DNA from: Fusobacterium gastrosuis
GTDB lineage: Bacteria > Fusobacteriota > Fusobacteriia > Fusobacteriales > Fusobacteriaceae
DNA length: 64,000 nt
Assembly (NCBI RefSeq): GCF_900095285.1
Contig: NZ_LT607734.1
Location: 558,001 to 622,000 of the forward strand
Reading direction: 5' to 3'
This document shows positions 27,294-36,047 of this stretch, in pieces (position 1 is the first letter of the stretch; every line of letters begins with the position of its first letter). The notes under the pieces were generated by a model. The model made no database searches, was not told where the DNA came from, and saw only the letters and a list, made by a program, of their open reading frames with translations. The position numbers and the translations under genes are program-made.

Positions 27294-28172
27294 TCACCTC
27301 ATTATAAAATACATAAATAATGTCAAAATTAATAAATCTGCACTTCCTCCAGGGCTTATATTTTTTTCTACAAACTTTCTATTCAAAGTTTCCATATCTT
27401 CTCTTATAAATTTTTCTTTATCATTTAGTCCTTCATACATGTATTTTTTAAATATATAAAGACTTTCTCGTTGCATATCTTTCAATGTTTCAATATCTGA
27501 TCTATTTATTATGTTTGTATCATCCAACATAGCAATGTAATAAAATAAAAGTAAAATACAAGCTGTTTCTAAATCTAAATAATTTATAAAATACAATAAT
27601 TTTTTTATTCCATCATTTAAGACAAGTTCATATCCTGAAAGAGCCAGTCCTCTAGCTCCTTTAATTCCATATTTTTTAAATATTTTTTCACCACTTGTAT
27701 TGTCAATTTTTTCTCCTAGTTCAATTTCAAGTGGTTTACATACTTTCTTAATCTGTTCTACCAAATCGTCTAATGTAAAATTCTCTTTTTCTTTTAAAGA
27801 AGCAGCTAAAATACTTATTAATATCCCCATAGAAAATATAGTTCCCTTATGAGTATTAATCCCCTCTGTTGCTTTAAACATATTTTGTTCTGCTTCTTTT
27901 CCTAAAGACCTTAAATTTAAAAAGAATTCTTCCTCATCTAGCTTATGTATATCTCTATAATCATAGCAATCTTTAAAATATTTTTTTAATGAGAAAGCAG
28001 ATTTTTCAAATGTAAAGTAATCCATATCTCTATGTGAACCATTTGAATATCTTGTTACTAAACCAGCTTTTGGTGATATACTAACCTCATATATAAGAGC
28101 TTTTACTGCTTTTTTAGAAACTATTTCAGAATTTATATTTTTATCTATTATACTTTTTAAATCACATTCCAT
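27294..28172 (-). CDS. citG: Triphosphoribosyl-dephospho-CoA synthase CitG
   Basis: CitG makes the precursor of the citrate lyase prosthetic group from ATP and dephospho-CoA. The 292-residue protein has the family pattern: ALIYEVSISPKAGLVTRYSNGSHRDMDYFTFEKSA near residues 26-60, GINTHKGTIFSMG around 122, and the C-terminal ISPGGSADLLILTLFMY. The matching transferase CitX and the ligase CitC are not found in this window, neither fused nor separate. The start codon touches the oadB stop. Confidence 0.93.
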   Translation of the reverse strand: MECDLKSIIDKNINSEIVSKKAVKALIYEVSISPKAGLVTRYSNGSHRDMDYFTFEKSAFSLKKYFKDCYDYRDIHKLDEEEFFLNLRSLGKEAEQNMFKATEGINTHKGTIFSMGILISILAASLKEKENFTLDDLVEQIKKVCKPLEIELGEKIDNTSGEKIFKKYGIKGARGLALSGYELVLNDGIKKLLYFINYLDLETACILLLFYYIAMLDDTNIINRSDIETLKDMQRESLYIFKKYMYEGLNDKEKFIREDMETLNRKFVEKNISPGGSADLLILTLFMYFIMR

Positions 28173-29290
28173 TATTTAAACACCGCTAATAAAACTCCAG
28201 CTGCTATTGCCGATCCAATAACTCCTGCAACATTTGGTCCCATTGCATGCATCAATAAGAAATTCGATGGATTTTCTTCTTGTCCTACTCTTTGAACTAC
28301 CCTTGCTGCCATAGGTACAGCAGAAACTCCGGCTGCTCCTATCATAGGATTTATTTTACCACCTGTCAATTTGCACATTATTTTCCCAAAAATTACTCCA
28401 CCTGCAGTTCCACATCCAAAAGCAAATAATCCCATTAATATAATTTTAATTGTGTTTAATGATAAAAATGTATCTGCATTTGTTGTTGCTCCGACTGTTG
28501 TTCCTAAACAAATAGTTATTATATATAACATTGCGCCTTTAGCATGTTCTACTAAATTAGGAACTTGCCCTGATTCTTTTAATAAATTTCCTAGCATTAA
28601 CATTCCTACAAGAGGAGCCGCTGAAGGTATTAAAAGAGTTATTAATATTGTAACCATTATAGGGAATATTATTTTTTCTCTTTGACTTACAGTTCTTAAT
28701 TGAACCATTTTTATAGCTCTTTCTTCTTTTGTAGTTAAAAGTTTTATTATTGGTGGTTGAATAACAGGTACTAGAGCCATATATGAATAAGCTGCAACAG
28801 CTATTGGTCCTAAAAGTTCTGGTGCTAATTTAGATGTTAAATATATTGCTGTAGGCCCATCTGCTCCTCCAATTATACCAATTGAAGCTGCTTGCTTTCC
28901 AGTTAAGCCCATAGCAATTGATCCTATAAAAGCAGCAAAAATTCCAAATTGAGCTGCTGCACCTAAAAGTAGACTTTTAGGATTTGCTATTAATGGCCCG
29001 AAATCTGTACTTGCTCCTATTGCTAAAAATATCATTGGAGGATATATACCTAATTTTACTCCTTGATATAGATAATAAAGTAATCCTCCCTTTTCCATTA
29101 TACCTTCATTTGGTACACCAGGTAAGTTTACAAGCAACATACCAAAAGATATTGGTAATAATAGATATGGTTCATATCCTTTAGCAATTGCAAGATATAA
29201 AAGTATTAGAGCTACAATTATCATTATTACTTGATTTAATGATATCATTGAAAGCCCTGTTGTATTGTATAGTGTCAATAAAAGTTCCAC
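28172..29290 (-). CDS. oadB: Oxaloacetate decarboxylase beta subunit (sodium pump)
   Basis: This 372-residue membrane protein is the subunit that decarboxylates carboxybiotin and exports Na+. Conserved segments are [43 protein letters not shown], with the key Asp in [19 protein letters not shown], and [16 protein letters not shown] near the C-terminus. Because the same subunit type serves methylmalonyl-CoA and glutaconyl-CoA decarboxylases, the assignment to oxaloacetate rests on the citrate operon context and the oadA gene. Confidence 0.92.
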   Translation of the reverse strand: MELLLTLYNTTGLSMISLNQVIMIIVALILLYLAIAKGYEPYLLLPISFGMLLVNLPGVPNEGIMEKGGLLYYLYQGVKLGIYPPMIFLAIGASTDFGPLIANPKSLLLGAAAQFGIFAAFIGSIAMGLTGKQAASIGIIGGADGPTAIYLTSKLAPELLGPIAVAAYSYMALVPVIQPPIIKLLTTKEERAIKMVQLRTVSQREKIIFPIMVTILITLLIPSAAPLVGMLMLGNLLKESGQVPNLVEHAKGAMLYIITICLGTTVGATTNADTFLSLNTIKIILMGLFAFGCGTAGGVIFGKIMCKLTGGKINPMIGAAGVSAVPMAARVVQRVGQEENPSNFLLMHAMGPNVAGVIGSAIAAGVLLAVFK

Positions 29291-29300
29291 AACTTACCTC

Positions 29301-29669
29301 CTAAGCGATTTTTACTAATATTGTTCCGTCATTTACTGTATCACCTTTAGTAACACCAACTTCAACAACAGTTCCAGAATATGGAGATAATATTGGATTT
29401 TCCATTTTCATTGCTTCTAAAACTACCAGTTCATCACCTTCAGATACTGTATCTCCTACTGCTACAGATATGCTTAGAATTACTCCTTGCATTGGAGCTT
29501 CAACATTTTTTCCTTCTGTTGAAGTTACTTTTGTAGCAGCTTTAGGAGCTTCCATAACTGAAGTTGCTTCATTTTTTTCATTAACTATGCTACCCTGTTT
29601 TTCTGAAACATCTTCCAATTCAACCTCATATACTTTTTCTCCAATTTTTAATTTATATACCTTTATCAC
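29301..29669 (-). CDS. Biotin carrier subunit of the sodium-pumping decarboxylase
   Basis: This 122-residue protein has a small N-terminal domain (about 1-30), a short flexible linker rich in Ala, Thr and Lys (about 35-55), and a C-terminal biotinyl domain with the biotin attachment lysine in VLEAMKMENPI. In the best-studied oxaloacetate decarboxylases the biotin domain is fused to the alpha subunit. Here it is a free-standing carrier, as in methylmalonyl-CoA decarboxylase. It would move the carboxyl group from OadA to OadB. Confidence 0.9.
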   Translation of the reverse strand: MIKVYKLKIGEKVYEVELEDVSEKQGSIVNEKNEATSVMEAPKAATKVTSTEGKNVEAPMQGVILSISVAVGDTVSEGDELVVLEAMKMENPILSPYSGTVVEVGVTKGDTVNDGTILVKIA

Positions 29670-29683
29670 AAATATTCCTCCTA

Positions 29684-30040
29684 TTATACTTCTCTAATAT
29701 AGTTTATTCTTATATTATTATGCCCAAATTCTTCTGCTGCATGTATACTAGCTGTTAAAATTGCTAAACGCACTTTCTCATCATCAATCTTATTTTTTAA
29801 ATTTTCAAACTGATATACAGGTTGACTTTTAACAACAGTTTGAATCTTTTCTTCTTGTTTCTTTTTATTTATTGTTTTTTTTGTTTCTTCTGCTCCACCA
29901 AATTTGGCAACTATTTTTAATAGACTTAAACTCATACTTATAAGTAAAAGTATGGCAAAAACTATTGTCATACTGACAGCTGTTATATACAGTGAATCTG
30001 CCAAAGTTACTACATTGTTTCCAAATATAATATTCTTCAT
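29684..30040 (-). CDS. oadG: Oxaloacetate decarboxylase gamma subunit
   Basis: This 118-residue protein has one membrane helix near the N-terminus (SLYITAVSMTIVFAILLLISMSL) and a charged cytoplasmic tail. That is the form of OadG, which anchors the alpha subunit to the membrane and aids assembly. The C-terminal ILTASIHAAEEFGHNNIRINYIREV resembles the tail seen in decarboxylase gamma/delta chains. It lies between oadA and the biotin carrier with short gaps. Confidence 0.85.
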   Translation of the reverse strand: MKNIIFGNNVVTLADSLYITAVSMTIVFAILLLISMSLSLLKIVAKFGGAEETKKTINKKKQEEKIQTVVKSQPVYQFENLKNKIDDEKVRLAILTASIHAAEEFGHNNIRINYIREV

Positions 30041-30051
30041 ATTACTCCTTC

Positions 30052-31458
30052 TTAAAAGAAAACATTAATTTCTTTTACAACTCTTGTTTCTGCTACATTC
30101 TCATTTTCTTTCTTTTCATTCATATACTTTCCCGTTAAATATTCTTTCGCAACTTGAGGGAATAGTGCATAAGTTAAGACATCCTCTTCAGTTCTTGCAA
30201 AATCCTTACTCTCTTCTTTTAATTTTTCAAATTCTGGAGCTATTAAGTCTGCTGGTCTTCCAGTAAACGCTTCTTGCTTTCCAATAATTTTTTCTTTTAT
30301 ATCATCAGCTATTGGCACTGGTGATTTTCCATATAATCCTTTTACATAATCTTTTATTTCATTTGGAACCATTTTATAACGAGAGCCTGTAAGTACATTA
30401 AATACTGCTTGTGTTCCTACCATTTGGCTAAGTGGTGTAACCAATGGTGGATATCCTAAATCTGCTCTTACTCTTGGTATTTCTTTTAGCACTTCTTCAT
30501 ATTTATGCTCAGCTTTTTGTGCTTTTAATTGAGATAAAAGATTTGATAACATTCCACCTGGCAACTGATATTCAACAATACTAGGCTCTGTCATTAATGC
30601 TTGTGGATTTAATGTTCCATTTTGTAAATATTTTGCTCTTATAGGCTTAAAATACTCTGCAATTTCTTTTAATATCTCTAAGTCAAATCCAGTTTCTCTG
30701 TCTGTTCCTGCTAAAGCACGAACAATGCTTTCTGTTGCTGGTTGTGATGTTCCTCCTGCAAATGGAGAAATTGCAGTATCAATAATATCAGCTCCTGCTT
30801 CAATTGCCTTTATATATGTCATGCTAGCAAGTCCTGCTGTTGCATGTGTATGAACTTCTACTGGAACTTTTAAAACAGATTTTAGTTCTTTTACTAATTC
30901 ATAAGCAACTTCTGGCAATAAAATTCCTGACATATCTTTTATTGCAATAGAGTCTGCTCCTATTTTTTCCATTTCCAATGCAAGATTTTTATAATATTCA
31001 ATCGTATGAACAGGACTTATAGTATAACTTAAAGCTAATTGAGCATGTCCTCCATATTTTTTAGTCGCTTCACAAGCTGCTTTTAAATTACGAACATCAT
31101 TTAAAGCATCAAATATACGGATAATATCTATTCCATTTTCTATAGATTTTTTTACAAATTTTTCAACTATATCATCTGCATAATGTCTGTATCCTAATAA
31201 ATTTTGACCTCTTAAAAGCATTTGTAATTTTGTATTTTTTGCTCTTTTTCTTATTTCTCTTAATCTTTCCCAAGGATCTTCTTTCAAAAATCTTACTGCA
31301 GCGTCAAATGTTGCTCCTCCCCACATCTCTAATGAATGGTATCCTACTTTATCCAATGTTTCAATTATTGGTAACATTTCAGCAGTAGTCATACGAGTAG
31401 CTATAAGAGATTGATGCCCATCTCTTAAACAAGTTTCCATTACTTTAATTTTTTCCAT
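30052..31458 (-). CDS. oadA: Oxaloacetate decarboxylase alpha subunit (carboxyltransferase)
   Basis: The 468-residue protein transfers the carboxyl group of oxaloacetate to biotin, giving pyruvate. It has the TIM-barrel carboxyltransferase domain with metal-binding Asp in ETCLRDGHQSL and His pair in VEVHTHATAG, the active-site lysine in AIKDMSG, and the PYC_OADA domain (about 290-440). The C-terminal biotinyl domain of typical OadA is absent; a separate carrier gene follows two genes later. A stable hairpin lies in the 80-base gap from citS. Confidence 0.95.
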   Translation of the reverse strand: MEKIKVMETCLRDGHQSLIATRMTTAEMLPIIETLDKVGYHSLEMWGGATFDAAVRFLKEDPWERLREIRKRAKNTKLQMLLRGQNLLGYRHYADDIVEKFVKKSIENGIDIIRIFDALNDVRNLKAACEATKKYGGHAQLALSYTISPVHTIEYYKNLALEMEKIGADSIAIKDMSGILLPEVAYELVKELKSVLKVPVEVHTHATAGLASMTYIKAIEAGADIIDTAISPFAGGTSQPATESIVRALAGTDRETGFDLEILKEIAEYFKPIRAKYLQNGTLNPQALMTEPSIVEYQLPGGMLSNLLSQLKAQKAEHKYEEVLKEIPRVRADLGYPPLVTPLSQMVGTQAVFNVLTGSRYKMVPNEIKDYVKGLYGKSPVPIADDIKEKIIGKQEAFTGRPADLIAPEFEKLKEESKDFARTEEDVLTYALFPQVAKEYLTGKYMNEKKENENVAETRVVKEINVFF

Positions 31459-31484
31459 TTTACTATCTCCTTTCTAATAACATT

Positions 31485-31517
31485 AAGATTGGCAACGATT
31501 AACATCGTGCCAATCTT
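31485..31517 (-). promoter_or_regulatory. Hairpin between citS and oadA
   Basis: AAGATTGGCAACGAT pairs with ATCGTGCCAATCTT (one bulged base, 4-base loop), 26 bases before oadA. No T run follows on the minus strand, so it is more likely an RNA processing or partial attenuation element that sets the ratio of symporter to enzyme genes than a full terminator. Confidence 0.5.
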
Positions 31518-31538
31518 ATTTTAAATTATTATTAAGTA

Positions 31539-32927
31539 TTAAGCAAATATTCCAAACAATACTGAACCTAGTATAAGCATCATAGCTCCTCCTATACGAG
31601 AAGATATTTGAGCAAATGACATAAGTTCCATTCTATCTGCTGCTCCTAAAACTGCAACATCTCCAGCTCCTCCTCTGTTAGCCATACAAAGTCCTGCTGT
31701 AATTGCTGCTTCAACCGGATAAAATTTCATCTTTTTAGCCACTAACATTATAAATCCAACTGCTCCAAATACAATTGCTAATGCTATTAATAAATTAGCT
31801 GGGCTTAATGCTGCGAATATTTCATTAACATCTGTTGTAAACCCAACTGCTGTCATTAATATCCAAATTGTATGTTTTGAAAATAAATTTTGCATTCTTT
31901 TTGCTCCAGCTTTTATTTTATCAGGAACAAGATTTAATATATTTAACATCATAACTATCAATATTAAAAAAGCTAAACGATGAATTTCAAATGAGAATCC
32001 TAATTTTTCCCATAACTCACCTAGTATATGTGCTACACCAAATAACATTCCTGTTAGTACAAATGCTGCAACTGTATCTCCCATATCAGCTTTGATTTCA
32101 ACTTCTTTATCTTTTATAGCTTCCTTAGAATCATCTATTATTAAAGCACCATTTCCTGTTAAACTAGGTTTTGCATCTCCTAATTTTTTTAATAAAGCAC
32201 CAGTTAGGATAGCTATAACATTAGCTATTGTTAAAATAGAAATTGCAAATGCAAACCATTCGCTTGCAGGTCTACCTGTTTTCGAAGACCACATTTCTGA
32301 CATTGGTATTGCTCCTGCCCCAGTTCCTCCACCCATTATTGGAAGTACATAGTTCATCATTACATCTACTGGAGTTTTCCCAAATATTAATCCTACTCCT
32401 ATTCCTCCTATACTTGCTCCAACTACTCCTATTATAATTAATGGAATATATCCACTAATAGATTTAATTAATGTTTTTCTGTCAACTGTTATAACTGCTC
32501 CCATTATTAAAGCAGGTATAAACATTTCTAAGAAGTTAACTGGCTGTTTATTATAAAAAACATCTGTAGCTTTTAGTAAAGTTTCAGGGATTAAACCATA
32601 AGTCCCGAATGCTGCTGCTGCAAAAAATACTAAAACAGTTCCTCCACCAATATACTCATCCCAGAAAGGTATTCTATCTCCAATCTCACCAAATAAAATT
32701 CCAAATACTGCCAAAACTGAAAATACCATTAAAAAGTTTGTTCTTAAGAATCCAGCTTGTTTTGGTACCATAGTTTCAACACCATCAACAACTACTTTCA
32801 TCTCACCATAAGGTACATATACAATGATTAATGTCAATATTAACATTGCTAAAAATATAGGGAAATTTAATCCTCCCCATTTGAACTCTCTTGGATCAAA
32901 TAATTCTTTAAAATTCTTTTTTGCCAT
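31539..32927 (-). CDS. citS: Citrate:sodium symporter (2-hydroxycarboxylate transporter family)
   Basis: This 462-residue membrane protein is a member of the 2HCT family, which imports citrate or related hydroxy acids with Na+ or in exchange. The two family GG loops are visible: GGGTGAGAIPMSEMW and ANRGGAGDVAVLGAADRM, and the inner sequence NYVLPIMGGG is typical. The position at the head of the citrate lyase and oxaloacetate decarboxylase genes makes citrate the likely substrate. The promoter and an operator palindrome lie directly upstream. Confidence 0.92.
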   Translation of the reverse strand: MAKKNFKELFDPREFKWGGLNFPIFLAMLILTLIIVYVPYGEMKVVVDGVETMVPKQAGFLRTNFLMVFSVLAVFGILFGEIGDRIPFWDEYIGGGTVLVFFAAAAFGTYGLIPETLLKATDVFYNKQPVNFLEMFIPALIMGAVITVDRKTLIKSISGYIPLIIIGVVGASIGGIGVGLIFGKTPVDVMMNYVLPIMGGGTGAGAIPMSEMWSSKTGRPASEWFAFAISILTIANVIAILTGALLKKLGDAKPSLTGNGALIIDDSKEAIKDKEVEIKADMGDTVAAFVLTGMLFGVAHILGELWEKLGFSFEIHRLAFLILIVMMLNILNLVPDKIKAGAKRMQNLFSKHTIWILMTAVGFTTDVNEIFAALSPANLLIALAIVFGAVGFIMLVAKKMKFYPVEAAITAGLCMANRGGAGDVAVLGAADRMELMSFAQISSRIGGAMMLILGSVLFGIFA

Positions 32928-32946
32928 AATTCCTCCTTAAATTTTA

Positions 32947-32965
32947 TGTATACAGTATACTGTAT
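32947..32965. promoter_or_regulatory. Operator upstream of citS
   Basis: ATACAGTATACTGTAT (32950-32965) is a perfect 16-bp palindrome. Together with the preceding bases it gives TGTATACAGTATAC, which matches 13 of 14 bases of the site in the promoter of the GntR-type regulator gene. It lies just past the predicted transcription start of citS. Confidence 0.7.
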
Positions 32966-32979
32966 TCTAAGTATTAACT

Positions 32980-33008
32980 ATATTATTATTATTTTTCAAA
33001 ATTGTCAA
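32980..33008 (-). promoter_or_regulatory. Promoter of the citrate operon
   Basis: A perfect TTGACA and TAATAT are spaced 17 bases apart on the minus strand, between the regulator stop codon and citS. The operator lies about 15 bases downstream of the -10, a position suited to repression. Confidence 0.82.
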
Positions 33009-33015
33009 CATTTAT

Positions 33016-33681
33016 TTATATAGCACTATTATTGAACACAAGATTTTTGAAAACTACATCTCTTGATTTTAGCAAATGTTCTCTATTTATCTTAAATGCT
33101 TTCTTTTTGTCTTTATTTTTTATTGCTTCCAGTATTTCTAAATGTTCTTGATAAGCTTCTTTTAATCTTGTTTCATCTGTTAAACAAAGAACTCTAAATT
33201 TTTTTGTATATTGATTTATATTAGTGATTAATTTTGCTACATGATATAAACCTGATAATTCATATAATTCTTTATTAAATTCTGAAAAGAAATTTATTAT
33301 TTCATCTATACTTTTATTTTCATCCATAGCTTTTTTTGTTTTTTCAAAATTTCTCTCTATTTTTTTTAAATTAATTTTATCTTTATTCATAATTTCTTCT
33401 AAAATTAAATTTTCTAAAACTATTCTAATTTCATAAACTTGTCTTATATCTTCTTTTGTTACAAACTTTACTGTAACTCCACCTTTTTCAGAATTATCAA
33501 CCAACCCCTCTAGTTCCAACATTCTCAATGCTTCCCTTATCGGAGTTCTACTCACTTCAAATTTTTTCGCATATTCAAGCTCAACTATTTTCGTTCCAGC
33601 TTTTATCTTCCCGCTTATAATCATTTCTTTTAAGTTATCGTATACCTGCTCTCTTATTGACTTATTTTTCGTGATTTCCAT
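33016..33681 (-). CDS. GntR-family regulator (FCD type) of the citrate operon
   Basis: This 221-residue protein has an N-terminal winged helix (about 5-75), with the GntR signature IREQVYDNLKEMIISGKIKAGTKI followed by EVSRTPIREALRMLELEGLV. A helical FCD ligand-binding domain (about 80-215) follows. Such regulators sense small organic acids. It is directly upstream of citS in the same direction, and both its own promoter and the citS promoter carry the same TGTATACAG-type site. It is therefore most likely the citrate-responsive regulator, comparable in role to CitO of enterococci. Whether it activates or represses is not shown. Confidence 0.9.
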   Translation of the reverse strand: MEITKNKSIREQVYDNLKEMIISGKIKAGTKIVELEYAKKFEVSRTPIREALRMLELEGLVDNSEKGGVTVKFVTKEDIRQVYEIRIVLENLILEEIMNKDKINLKKIERNFEKTKKAMDENKSIDEIINFFSEFNKELYELSGLYHVAKLITNINQYTKKFRVLCLTDETRLKEAYQEHLEILEAIKNKDKKKAFKINREHLLKSRDVVFKNLVFNNSAI

Positions 33682-33704
33682 GAACCCTCCCCCTTTACCT
33701 AAAC

Positions 33705-33733
33705 ATTGTACTACATTTGTATCCTGTATACAA
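33705..33733 (-). promoter_or_regulatory. Promoter and operator of the GntR-type regulator gene
   Basis: On the minus strand TTGTAT and TACAAT are spaced 17 bases apart. The -35 lies inside the inverted repeat TTGTAT-n5-ATACAA (33717-33733), which contains TGTATACAGGATAC, the same site as in front of citS with one change. Autoregulation is likely. Confidence 0.7.
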
Positions 33734-33767
33734 TATTTTTTTATTATTTTTTTATATCTAGAATATA

Positions 33768-33800
33768 AAAAGGAGTTATATCTATCTTATAACTCCTTTT
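33768..33800 (-). terminator. Terminator of the Bax-like gene
   Basis: AAAAGGAGTTATA and TATAACTCCTTTT form a 13-bp stem with a 7-base loop, followed by T-rich sequence on the minus strand, six bases past the stop codon. Confidence 0.85.
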
Positions 33801-33806
33801 CATATT

Positions 33807-34499
33807 TTAATCATGTTTTTGTAAATCATTCTTCTTAATAATTTGCGTTAATCTTTGCTCATACACATTTTTTACTTCTGAATAATTTCCTAATAGTTTT
33901 ACTAACTCTATCGAATCTTTTCCACTGTTGATTCCACCTCTTAAATGGACATAGCTCTTATGTCTTGATAAAGTCATTATGTAATCTTCAACTGAATCCT
34001 CTAAACTTTCATATTTTTTATAAAAATCTTTTGCTCCAACTTTTACTGCTCTTACAGGGTCTTTTAAAGTTGAACGCATCCCAAATAAATTATTTCCTTC
34101 TATTGCAACTTTTGATCTTCCCCATCCACTCTCTAAAGATGCCTGTGCAAGTATAAATGATGTTGGTGGAATTATCATTTTATTAAGTAAATCGTCTATT
34201 TTAGATGTTTTAACATTGTATTTAGAATACATTTCTTCTAAATATTCTTTTTCTTTCTCTTCTAAATTTTCTTTTTCTAATAAGCTTTCTACATATTCTC
34301 TCTCTTTGTTTATAGCTGATTTTATTTTATCTATTACCGGAATAAGAGTTTCAATGAAGACTTGTTTCTTACCTTTATTTTTTACTTTTTGTAAATCTTT
34401 TGCTTGGGTTATAATTATAGTATTTTTACCTTGGTCTAATATATTAGAATAAGAAAGTAGGGACATACATAGGAAAATTCCAAGTAAATATTTTTTCAT
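33807..34499 (-). CDS. Bax-like exported glucosaminidase (GH73 family)
   Basis: The 230-residue protein starts with a signal peptide (MKKYLLGIFLCMSLLSYS) and has a charged helical stretch (about 60-100), followed by a mannosyl-glycoprotein endo-beta-N-acetylglucosaminidase-like domain. The core motif ILAQASLESGWGRSKVAIEGNNLFGMR contains the probable catalytic glutamate (SLESGWG). Later FYKKYESLEDSVEDYIMTLSRHKSY is the usual second conserved part. This matches Bax-type proteins of Gram-negatives, expected to cut peptidoglycan glycan strands in the periplasm. It is a single-gene unit with its own promoter and terminator. Confidence 0.88.
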   Translation of the reverse strand: MKKYLLGIFLCMSLLSYSNILDQGKNTIIITQAKDLQKVKNKGKKQVFIETLIPVIDKIKSAINKEREYVESLLEKENLEEKEKEYLEEMYSKYNVKTSKIDDLLNKMIIPPTSFILAQASLESGWGRSKVAIEGNNLFGMRSTLKDPVRAVKVGAKDFYKKYESLEDSVEDYIMTLSRHKSYVHLRGGINSGKDSIELVKLLGNYSEVKNVYEQRLTQIIKKNDLQKHD

Positions 34500-34534
34500 A
34501 TATACTCCTCCTTTTATTTTATTAGAGTTTAATC

Positions 34535-34563
34535 ATTCTAACATATTTGTCACGATATTGCAA
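34535..34563 (-). promoter_or_regulatory. Promoter of the Bax-like gene
   Basis: TTGCAA and TAGAAT are separated by 17 bases on the minus strand, and the -10 has an upstream TGT (extended -10). The same TGTTAGAAT core appears in front of the initiator gene and the AEC remnant. Confidence 0.65.
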
Positions 34564-34573
34564 GGCTTTGCAA

Positions 34574-34599
34574 AAAAGAGCTGATATCTCAGCTCTTTT
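34574..34599 (-). terminator. Terminator of the ABC importer operon
   Basis: AAAAGAGCTGA and TCAGCTCTTTT form an 11-bp stem with a 4-base loop, followed by further T residues on the minus strand. Confidence 0.88.
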
Positions 34600-34602
34600 C
34601 TA

Positions 34603-34932
34603 TCACTTATTATTAATTTCTTCATACCATATATCCGAATTATTAATTGCTTCTTTCACAAAAAAATTAATATTTTTGGATGGTAATTCTTTTTCTATAA
34701 CTTTATTATCTGAAGTTTTTATAAAAATAACATTATTTATACCTTTTGATACCGCCATTGCTTTTTTATTGGCTTCTAATACTTTATAAGCTTCTCCATT
34801 TATACTATATTTAATAGAAGTTGAGTTATTATTTTCAATCAAAAGCTCATGTCTTTTTCCTGTTACAAAAAGTGCAATTGAAATCAAGAATAATATAATT
34901 ATAATTAGCAATATTTTTCCTATTTTTTTCAT
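34603..34932 (-). CDS. Small membrane-anchored protein of unknown function in ABC operon
   Basis: This 109-residue protein has one hydrophobic segment near the N-terminus (residues 7-24, ILLIIIILFLISIALFVT) and a hydrophilic domain that would face the periplasm, beginning GKRHELLIENN. I recall a small uncharacterised family (DUF6672) with this layout, but the match is from memory. It overlaps the start of the operon's second permease stop by four bases and ends at the operon terminator. It is therefore probably an accessory part of the importer. No catalytic motif is seen. Confidence 0.65.
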   Translation of the reverse strand: MKKIGKILLIIIILFLISIALFVTGKRHELLIENNNSTSIKYSINGEAYKVLEANKKAMAVSKGINNVIFIKTSDNKVIEKELPSKNINFFVKEAINNSDIWYEEINNK

Positions 34933-36047
34933 TCACTCACCTTCTTATTAAGTTCTAAAGTCATAGCTTTCTCTCTTTCTTGATCCTTTTCTATTTTTCT
35001 TCGCCATTCATACATTATAAGAACCAAAGCAATTATACCATATGATACAAATACTCTAAAATATTCTCCAATTTGAGCTGACCCCATCAGTTCCTTTCCA
35101 GCCGTCGGTGCTAAAATAAACATCATATGAAATAAAATAACTCCACTTATAGCATTTGGAATTGACGCTTTAGCTACTGATGCTCCACCTATAAGTAAAG
35201 CTGCAACAGAGAACATACCTATTTGTTCATGTGAATTATATGTATTCATTGTTCCAAAATTTTGTAAATATATTATTTGCCCAAATCCGGCCAAAACAGT
35301 TGAAATTACAATTGAATATACTCTTATTTTATTTACTTCAATTCCAGCTGATTTAGATACTTCCATATCCTGACCTACAGCTCTCATATCTTGTCCTAAT
35401 TTAGTTTTTCTAAACCAGATTACAAATAAACATAGTAATATAATAAGAATTATTGTCAGTACTGGAATATTATATTTTGAAATTTGAAATGAAAAAGTTT
35501 TATCTAAACTACCTGCTATTTCAGAAAGATCTACTGTGTTTCTAACACCTCTTCCGGAAGATAGCAATATGTTTGTATTTTTTATAGGTATTAAGCGACC
35601 CATAAAATATAAAACTATTAATTGATAAACCCCATTGATAAAATATCCTAGCATCATTGAAGTTATCATTTCTCTACCTTTAGCCCTATTTAAAACAATC
35701 CCTCCTAAATATCCTAATAACATAGAAAGAGGTATAGATAAAATCATTGCTAAAAATACACCTTGTAATCCCATTATATGCCAGTCTGATATAAAAATCA
35801 AAGCAAGTTGACCAGCCATGGCTCCAAGAACTATTCCAAAATTTAATCCCATTCCAGCTACTATTGGAATAAGAAGTGATAAGACCAAAAATAAATTTCT
35901 AGAAATTCTCAGAATCATTTCATTAGCTATATAACTTAAACTCAAACCAGAAAGTGGCAAAGTTATCAAAATTACTGTTGCCATTAAGATAGGAACACTA
36001 TTATTTATTAAAAAATTTTTAATTTTATTATCCACGAGTGCCACCAT
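34929..36047 (-). CDS. ABC transporter permease (second)
   Basis: This 372-residue membrane protein belongs to the BPD_transp_2/LivM-RbsC-like group of sugar, nucleoside and amino-acid permeases. It has about eight to ten membrane segments and the cytoplasmic coupling region around LGQDMRAVGQDMEVSKSAGIEVNKIRV, which contacts the ATPase. GMGLNFGIVLGAMAGQLALI near the N-terminus resembles the first permease, showing that the two are paralogues. The start overlaps the first permease by 20 bases. Confidence 0.88.
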   Translation of the reverse strand: MVALVDNKIKNFLINNSVPILMATVILITLPLSGLSLSYIANEMILRISRNLFLVLSLLIPIVAGMGLNFGIVLGAMAGQLALIFISDWHIMGLQGVFLAMILSIPLSMLLGYLGGIVLNRAKGREMITSMMLGYFINGVYQLIVLYFMGRLIPIKNTNILLSSGRGVRNTVDLSEIAGSLDKTFSFQISKYNIPVLTIILIILLCLFVIWFRKTKLGQDMRAVGQDMEVSKSAGIEVNKIRVYSIVISTVLAGFGQIIYLQNFGTMNTYNSHEQIGMFSVAALLIGGASVAKASIPNAISGVILFHMMFILAPTAGKELMGSAQIGEYFRVFVSYGIIALVLIMYEWRRKIEKDQEREKAMTLELNKKVSE

